Source: Maritalea mobilis (GTDB lineage: Bacteria > Pseudomonadota > Alphaproteobacteria > Rhizobiales > Devosiaceae). From it: 64,000 nt of DNA. The position numbers and the translations under genes are program-made. The stretch spans positions 806,001-870,000 of the forward strand of contig NZ_SNYR01000001.1 in NCBI RefSeq assembly GCF_004363175.1, written 5' to 3'. How positions within the stretch are numbered: the first letter of the stretch is position 1; each line of letters begins with the position of its first letter. Below the pieces are notes generated by a model. That model ran no database searches and had not been told where the DNA came from. It was given only the letters and a program-made list of their open reading frames with translations. Shown piece by piece: positions 59,522 through 64,000 of the stretch.

Positions 59522-60637
59522 ATGAAAATCGGTGTACCCAAAGAAATCAAAAACCATGAATATCGCGTTGGTTTGACACCAGAGAGCGTGGCAGAATTGA
59601 TCGCAAATGGCCATGAACTCTATGTCGAGACCAACGCGGGCGCTGGCATTGGCGCAGCCAATGATGTTTACGAACAAGCAGGCGCGAAAATCCTGAACAC
59701 GGCCAAAGAAGTGTTCGATATTGCCGACATGATCGTCAAAGTCAAAGAGCCCCAAGCCAATGAGCGCGCTATGCTCAAGCCGGGCCAAATTCTCTACACA
59801 TATTTGCACCTGGCACCCGATCCAGAGCAAACCAAAGATTTGGTTGAAAGCGGCGCAGTGTGCATCGCTTATGAAACCGTAACAGACAATGCTGGTGGCT
59901 TGCCCTTGCTTAAGCCTATGAGCCAAGTTGCTGGTCGTATGTCGATCCAAGCTGGCGCTGCCGCATTGGAGAAGGCCCACGGCGGCCGCGGCGTTTTGAT
60001 GGGCGGCGTGCCCGGCGTTGCACCTGCTAAAGTGGTTGTTGTTGGCGGCGGCGTTGTTGGTTTCAACGCAGCACAAATGGCCGTTGGCATGCACGCAGAC
60101 GTGACAATTTTGGACCGCAACCCAGCGCAACTTGAACGCTTGTCCAACCATTTCGAAGCCAGCGCCAAAGTGGTTTACTCCACAAAGGCAGCGCTTGAAG
60201 ATTTGGTGAAAGAAGCTGATTTGGTGATCGGCGCTGTTTTGGTGCCCGGTGCTGCTGCGCCTAAATTGGTGAACCGCGAAATGCTGAAAACCATGCAGCC
60301 CGGCGCTGTGTTGGTTGACGTGGCGATTGACCAAGGCGGCTGCTTTGAAACATCAAAAGCAACCACCCACGCAGACCCAACCTACATCATTGACGATGTA
60401 GTGCATTATTGCGTGGCCAACATGCCAGGCGCTGTTGCCCGCACATCAACTTACGCGTTGAACAATGCCACATTGCACCACGCTGTGCAGATCGCCAACA
60501 AAGGTTGGAAGCAAGCGTTGAAAGATGATGCGCACCTGAAAAACGGCCTCAATGTATGTGATGGCAAAGTGACCTGTGCCCCAGTGGCCCGCGATCTTGG
60601 CTATGACTATGTGAGCGCTGACACATTCTTGAACTAA
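59522..60637 (+). CDS. ald: Alanine dehydrogenase
   Basis: A 371-residue NAD-dependent alanine dehydrogenase that interconverts alanine and pyruvate plus ammonia. It begins MKIGVPKEIKNHEYRVGLTP, with the lysine-containing KVKEPQANE and LHLAPDPEQT segments carrying catalytic Lys and His; the NAD site is VVVGGGVVGFNAAQMAVG. The ATG at 59522 has GGAGGGAG eight bases upstream. The divergent Lrp-type gene is the likely regulator, and a terminator follows at 60661. Confidence 0.96.
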   Translation: MKIGVPKEIKNHEYRVGLTPESVAELIANGHELYVETNAGAGIGAANDVYEQAGAKILNTAKEVFDIADMIVKVKEPQANERAMLKPGQILYTYLHLAPDPEQTKDLVESGAVCIAYETVTDNAGGLPLLKPMSQVAGRMSIQAGAAALEKAHGGRGVLMGGVPGVAPAKVVVVGGGVVGFNAAQMAVGMHADVTILDRNPAQLERLSNHFEASAKVVYSTKAALEDLVKEADLVIGAVLVPGAAAPKLVNREMLKTMQPGAVLVDVAIDQGGCFETSKATTHADPTYIIDDVVHYCVANMPGAVARTSTYALNNATLHHAVQIANKGWKQALKDDAHLKNGLNVCDGKVTCAPVARDLGYDYVSADTFLN

Positions 60638-60660
60638 GAATTTGCACATTGAGAAGTTTC

Positions 60661-60690
60661 AAAGCCGCGCGGATTATTCTGTGCGGCTTT
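60661..60690 (+). terminator. Intrinsic terminator of ald
   Basis: AAAGCCGC and GCGGCTTT form an 8-bp stem, followed by TTATTTG on the plus strand. It lies 24 bases after the ald stop. Confidence 0.75.
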
Positions 60691-60764
60691 TTATTTGATT
60701 GATCCAGCAAAGGCATTGTTTCGTAATTCTGAACAAAGCCGCTAAATTTGGCTAATTGGACACA

Positions 60765-60810
60765 AGGTCAATTTTACGACCCTGTAAATTAGACCAATAG
60801 GTCAATTGAC
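60765..60810. promoter_or_regulatory. Candidate operator array of the LysR gene
   Basis: The element AGGTCAATT occurs twice, at 60765 and 60799. GGTC/GACC pairs are arranged as GGTC-N8-GACC (60766-60781), GACC-N4-GGTC (60792-60803) and the perfect palindrome GTCAATTGAC (60801-60810). The cluster ends 64 bases before the LysR start and is probably its autoregulatory site. Confidence 0.45.
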
Positions 60811-60873
60811 ACTGTTCAACTTTTTTAGCTTAATTTAGCCATACTGAGGCAATTTGTTTGAAAGGGTAATATA

Positions 60874-61749
60874 ATGGATATGCTCAACGCTATGCAGACT
60901 TTTGTCGCCGTTGCTGAAAATCACGGGATTACCGCTGCCTCAGAAAAGCTGGGCTGTTCTAAAGCCATCGTATCACGCACCCTAAGCCTTTTGGAAGAAC
61001 GGCTGGACGTGCGCCTCCTCAACCGCACCACGCGCCGCGTGTCACTCACCGAAGCAGGCAATGAATATTTGGAACATTGCCGCAATATTCTTGAGCAAAA
61101 TGCTGAGATTGAAAGCCGCTTCGCCGAAAAAAGTCTCGAGCCACAGGGCCGCTTGCGCATCGCCGTGCCCGTAACCTTCGGGTCGCAATATGTCGCCCCA
61201 CTGCTGCCTAAATTTTTGGAGCGGCACAAAAAAGTGCAGGTCGATTTGCACATGTCAGACCGCTATGTGGACATTATCGAAGAAGGCATGGACTTGGCCA
61301 TCCGCATTGGTGCCACCGGGTCTGACTCCCTGATTGTCCGCAAATTTGCCGAGACCCATCACCAATTGGCCGCCTCGCCGGAGCTGATTGAGCGGATGGG
61401 CGGCAAGCCCAAAGATGTGTCAGACCTAAAAAACTGGCCGTCGATCACTTATTCGCTTCGGCAAAATGCGCCGGCATGGCAAAACTTCCGCGTGGCGCCA
61501 GATAGCATCCGCACCAGCACCAACAATGGCGACACCATCGTCACCTTAGCTGAACAAGGCGTGGGCTATTGCTATCTGCCAACCTTTATTCTGACGCCCG
61601 CTTTGGAGCTTGGCAGCTTGGTGCCGATGCTTGAAAATGAAGCCAACGACACGACACCGCTTTACGTGCTTTATCCGCACCGACGTCGGCTGCCGCTCAA
61701 AACTCGAGTCTTTATCGACTTTATGGTCGAGAATTTTTCAGACCTCTAA
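60874..61749 (+). CDS. LysR family transcriptional regulator
   Basis: A 291-residue LysR regulator. The helix-turn-helix (FVAVAENHGITAASEKLGCSKAIVSRTLSLLEERLDVRLLNRTTRRVSLTEAG) is followed by a substrate-binding domain (RLRIAVPVTFGSQYVAPLLPKF, DLHMSDRYVDIIEEGMDLAIRIG). It belongs to the CrgA/DmlR-like subgroup. No divergent or cotranscribed target gene is adjacent: ald upstream is closed by a terminator and the gene downstream is convergent. Target and ligand are unknown. GAAAGGG lies before the ATG. Confidence 0.9.
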   Translation: MDMLNAMQTFVAVAENHGITAASEKLGCSKAIVSRTLSLLEERLDVRLLNRTTRRVSLTEAGNEYLEHCRNILEQNAEIESRFAEKSLEPQGRLRIAVPVTFGSQYVAPLLPKFLERHKKVQVDLHMSDRYVDIIEEGMDLAIRIGATGSDSLIVRKFAETHHQLAASPELIERMGGKPKDVSDLKNWPSITYSLRQNAPAWQNFRVAPDSIRTSTNNGDTIVTLAEQGVGYCYLPTFILTPALELGSLVPMLENEANDTTPLYVLYPHRRRLPLKTRVFIDFMVENFSDL

Positions 61750-61757
61750 CATACAAA

Positions 61758-61785
61758 AAAGGTCAGCCGTCCAGAGCTGACCTTT
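61758..61785. terminator. Bidirectional terminator between LysR and the nitroreductase-family gene
   Basis: AAAGGTCAGC and GCTGACCTTT form a 10-bp stem around an 8-base loop. T-runs exist on both sides, and the minus strand tail is TTT TTT. It lies between two convergent stop codons. Confidence 0.85.
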
Positions 61786-61815
61786 CTTCGCTTAATGGCT
61801 GATCAAGCCAAACCT

Positions 61816-62511
61816 TTATTCAAAAAAGGTCGCGATCTCTTCCAATGGCTTTTTCTCGGTCGCATGACGCGGAATTTTTGCATCTTCATCCGGATACCCC
61901 ACCACAAGCAAAATATAAGGCTTGTCCGCTTTTGGCCGCTCACAAATCTCATTGAGAAAGCTCATAGGGTTTGGCGTATGCGTCAGCGTCGCTAGCCCCG
62001 CCTTATGCAGCGCCACCAGCAAAAAGCCCGTGGCAATCGACACAGATTCAGGCACATAATAATTCTTATATTTATTGCCATCCGCGCCAATGCTGCGGCG
62101 TTCGCCAAAAATAGCGATCAACCAAGGTGCTTTTTCCAAGAAGGGTTTGGAGGCGTCAGTGCCAATAGGTTTCAGCGCTTTCAGCCATTCCTCCCCGGCC
62201 CGCCCTTCGTAAAAGGTCTTTTCTTCAATCTCTGCTTCTTCGCGAATGCGCCGCTTCATCTCTGCATCGCCAATCACAGCAAAATGCCATGGCTGATGGT
62301 TCGCGCCATTTGGGGCGGTGCCCGCGGCCTTCAAACAAGTTTCGATAATATCGCGTGGCACTGGACGATCCGAAAACTCACGCACCGTATGCCGCTTTTT
62401 TATGTCCTCATAAAAGGCCTGCGCCGCCGCGCACATTTCTGCCTCTGGCAGTTCCTTATAATCCGGCAAATCAATGGGTTCAAAATCTTGCCCAAACTGC
62501 TGATCGACCAT
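61816..62511 (-). CDS. Iodotyrosine deiodinase-like flavoprotein (nitroreductase fold)
   Basis: A 231-residue FMN enzyme of the nitroreductase fold. [13 protein letters not shown] gives the FMN-phosphate arginines, and [57 protein letters not shown] and [14 protein letters not shown] follow closely the order and wording of iodotyrosine deiodinase. The lid residues that hold the halotyrosine zwitterion in that enzyme (Glu, Tyr four later, Lys 21 after the Tyr) are present as E97, Y101 and K122 with identical spacing. Reductive dehalogenation of halogenated tyrosines or phenols is therefore likely; simple nitroreductase is the alternative. ATG 62511 follows GGGAGGG. An operator-like palindrome lies 35 bases upstream. 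Confidence 0.85.
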   Translation of the reverse strand: MVDQQFGQDFEPIDLPDYKELPEAEMCAAAQAFYEDIKKRHTVREFSDRPVPRDIIETCLKAAGTAPNGANHQPWHFAVIGDAEMKRRIREEAEIEEKTFYEGRAGEEWLKALKPIGTDASKPFLEKAPWLIAIFGERRSIGADGNKYKNYYVPESVSIATGFLLVALHKAGLATLTHTPNPMSFLNEICERPKADKPYILLVVGYPDEDAKIPRHATEKKPLEEIATFFE

Positions 62512-62532
62512 ATTCCCTCCCACAGAATTTTG

Positions 62533-62560
62533 TATTGTCTATCATTATTGTCAGACAATA
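62533..62560. promoter_or_regulatory. Operator upstream of the deiodinase-like gene
   Basis: TATTGTCAGACAATA at 62546-62560 is a perfect 15-bp palindrome (7-bp arms around A). A further half-site TATTGTC is at 62533-62539. The same core recurs at 63395-63415 in front of the divergent gene pair, so it is the probable GntR/FCD binding site. Confidence 0.75.
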
Positions 62561-62603
62561 TAAAAGAACGAGCCAAATTGTCAAGCGATACACCCTGCAC
62601 CGC

Positions 62604-63269
62604 CTAGTTTTGTGTCGCCAACTCGCGCTTAAAGTGACTACTGGGCAGCGCCTGCACCATTTCGCCCGCGTTCAGAATGTGCTGTTGCATCGCGGCCCCT
62701 GCTTCCTGAGCTTGGCCAGACACCATATATTTAACAATGTCACGATGGTCTTGATTGGTGCGGAACACAGATTGCTGATCCACCAACACACGAAATTGCA
62801 GCCAATAGATGGACGTTTCAAACTGCAAAATCACGCTTTTCAAATATTCATTATCAGCCAAATCCGCCAGATAATGGTGAAACTCCGTGTTGAGTTGTGA
62901 AAACAAAGTGAGGTCGCGATCAGTCTCCGCCGCATCCATGCGACGCTGCAGATCAAGCACTTCTGTTGGCGAGGTATGCACATGCGGCGTAGCCAAGGCC
63001 ACCCCCAACGCTTCCAACGTTGCCCGCAACACATAAAGATCATGCACCTGCTTGCGGGTAAATTGGCGCACACTCACGCCACGGTGCCGTTCTGAAATCA
63101 AAAGGCCAGCTGCAATGAGGCGTTGAAATCCTTCGCGCACTGTCGATCGGCTCACCCCAAGATTTTGGGTAAACTCGGCTTCGACCAACCGCATGCCCGG
63201 CGCCAAGCGCCCAGTACGTACGGCATCCGTAATCATGTCCACAACAGATTCAACGCTGGATTCTGACAC
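62604..63269 (-). CDS. GntR family (FCD domain) regulator
   Basis: A 221-residue GntR regulator of the FadR/FCD subfamily. The winged helix is VVDMITDAVRTGRLAPGMRLVEAEFTQNLGVSRSTVREGFQRLIAAGLLISERHRGVSVRQF; the FCD ligand domain follows (VHDLYVLRATLEALGVALAT, DRDLTLFSQLNTEFHHYLADLADN). The GTG at 63269 has GGGGGA five bases before it and gives the usual N-terminus; an in-frame start at 63329 would add an unlikely 20 residues. It lies between the deiodinase-like gene and the divergent carboxymuconolactone-type gene, with matching palindromes in front of both. Confidence 0.9.
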   Translation of the reverse strand: MSESSVESVVDMITDAVRTGRLAPGMRLVEAEFTQNLGVSRSTVREGFQRLIAAGLLISERHRGVSVRQFTRKQVHDLYVLRATLEALGVALATPHVHTSPTEVLDLQRRMDAAETDRDLTLFSQLNTEFHHYLADLADNEYLKSVILQFETSIYWLQFRVLVDQQSVFRTNQDHRDIVKYMVSGQAQEAGAAMQQHILNAGEMVQALPSSHFKRELATQN

Positions 63270-63394
63270 ACATCCCCCAATTTTTGGCTCCCACCCTTTC
63301 ACGCTAAAAAGAAAGGGTTCTCTTTGCAACCAAATTGCATTGCAATTCCTGCATTTTCAAAAGAATTTTTCAGTATAAATGCGGAATTTATGCG

Positions 63395-63415
63395 CTATAT
63401 TGTCAGACAATATAG
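63395..63415. promoter_or_regulatory. 21-bp perfect palindrome, probable GntR/FCD operator
   Basis: CTATATTGTC (63395-63404), a central A, then the reverse complement of the first arm (63406-63415). It lies in the divergent promoter region between the GntR gene and the carboxymuconolactone-type gene, 33 bases before the latter's ATG. The inner 15 bases equal the palindrome at 62546-62560. Confidence 0.8.
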
Positions 63416-63448
63416 TCTAGCAAGCACAATGCCAAGGGGGGGAGAAAA

Positions 63449-64000
63449 ATGGCGTGGATCAAAACGATTCCATTTGAGGAAGCAACGGGACGGCTAAAGC
63501 AGCTCTATCAAAGGGTCACTGGGCCTAACAATAATGTCGACAACATCATGATGATGCATTCGCTGCGCCCCCATTCCATGGAAGGCCATATGGCGATCTA
63601 CAAATATGTGCTGCACCATGCCAACAACACCATTCCCAAATGGTTTTTGGAGTGTATCGGCACCTATGTCAGCTATCTGAACAAGTGCAACTATTGCTTT
63701 GAACATCACTTTGTTGGCCTCAAGCGCAATCTAAAAGACGACGAACGAGCGGACGCGATTAAAGCCGCCATCGAGCGTCACGACATCTCAAGTGCCCCGC
63801 TGTCCCATCAGGAACTCGCCGCACTCGCCTACGCGCAGAAGCTCAATAATCAACCCGGCGAAATGGTAGAAGCCGACGTCGCCGCTTTGCGCGACGCTGG
63901 ATATGATGATGGCGAAATATTAGAAATCAATCAGGTCACTGCCTATTTCGGCTATGCCAACCGCACAGTCCTCGGCCTAGGCTGCTCCACCGATGGCGAC
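63449..64000 (+). CDS. Carboxymuconolactone decarboxylase/AhpD-type protein (3' end cut)
   Basis: 184 codons without a stop, running off the window. It begins MAWIKTIPFEEATGRLKQLYQRV. KCNYCFEHHFVGL holds the CxxC-x3-H signature of AhpD/peroxidase-related enzymes, in which the cysteines and histidine mediate disulfide or peroxide chemistry. The later part (LSHQELAALAYAQKLNNQPGEM, ALRDAGYDDGEILEINQVTAYFGYANR) matches uncharacterised peroxidase-related proteins. GGGGGGGAG lies five bases before the ATG at 63449. The 21-bp palindrome just upstream suggests control by the GntR regulator. Confidence 0.85.
   Translation, partial: MAWIKTIPFEEATGRLKQLYQRVTGPNNNVDNIMMMHSLRPHSMEGHMAIYKYVLHHANNTIPKWFLECIGTYVSYLNKCNYCFEHHFVGLKRNLKDDERADAIKAAIERHDISSAPLSHQELAALAYAQKLNNQPGEMVEADVAALRDAGYDDGEILEINQVTAYFGYANRTVLGLGCSTDGD

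Noticed and set aside
59519-60334. A 271-codon open frame on the minus strand opposite ald
   Set aside because: It lies entirely inside alanine dehydrogenase, which has all family motifs. The antisense translation is His/Cys-rich and matches no fold I know.

Overview
The window reads as chromosomal DNA of an alphaproteobacterium, most likely of the order Hyphomicrobiales (Rhizobiales). The reasons are a circularly permuted two-piece tmRNA gene encoding the tag ANDNFAEARLAA, an alphaproteobacterial-type SspB adaptor next to it, a division and cell-wall (dcw) cluster followed by lpxC, bamD, recN and ligA, and many alphaproteobacterial small families (DUF2853, DUF2336, a ribbon-helix-helix protein beside sspB, DUF1127-like microproteins). 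Gene density is high. I see no insertion sequence, prophage, tRNA or CRISPR array, and codon use looks even, so most of this is core genome with a few accessory cassettes.

Layout. Positions 1-3765 hold the 5' part of thyA, a YHS-domain secreted protein, a possibly frameshifted secreted protein, a DUF2853 gene, then ssrA, sspB and a small ribbon-helix-helix gene. From 3762 to 14213 come a very large AsmA protein, a ClC antiporter, a VOC/TetR/medium-chain reductase cassette with paired operators, an orphan gene and a phytase-like secreted esterase with a possible PHO box. From 14400 to 23970 lie a UvrD-family helicase, prmA, two microproteins, an aminopeptidase P, a chromate transporter and an AraC-azlCD-DUF2834 unit. 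From 23500 to 46662 a minus-strand block reads rsmH-ftsL-ftsI-murE-murF-mraY-ftsW-murG-murC-murB-ddl-ftsQ-ftsA-ftsZ-lpxC-bamD-recN-ligA. It makes the lipid-linked peptidoglycan precursor, builds the division septum, then adds lipid A synthesis, outer-membrane assembly and DNA repair. murD, which normally sits between mraY and ftsW, is absent, and so is mraZ upstream of rsmH.

Upstream of the dcw block are rnpB (RNase P RNA) with a clear promoter, a TerB/DnaJ protein, and metF with an ArsR-methyltransferase fusion regulator. From 50054 to 61785 there are an ArsR regulator, a DUF2336 protein, divergent katA and oxyR, a rarD-MOSC pair, an alpha/beta hydrolase, a host-attachment-family protein, ettA, a divergent Lrp regulator with alanine dehydrogenase, and a LysR regulator.

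The right end (61816-64000) is the most unusual part. A nitroreductase-fold flavoprotein carries the Glu-Tyr-Lys lid and spacing of iodotyrosine deiodinase, so it is probably a reductive dehalogenase of halotyrosines or a close relative. Next to it lie a GntR/FCD regulator and a divergent carboxymuconolactone-decarboxylase-type gene. The same perfect palindrome, centred on TATTGTCAGACAATA, lies in front of both enzyme genes, which suggests one small regulon.
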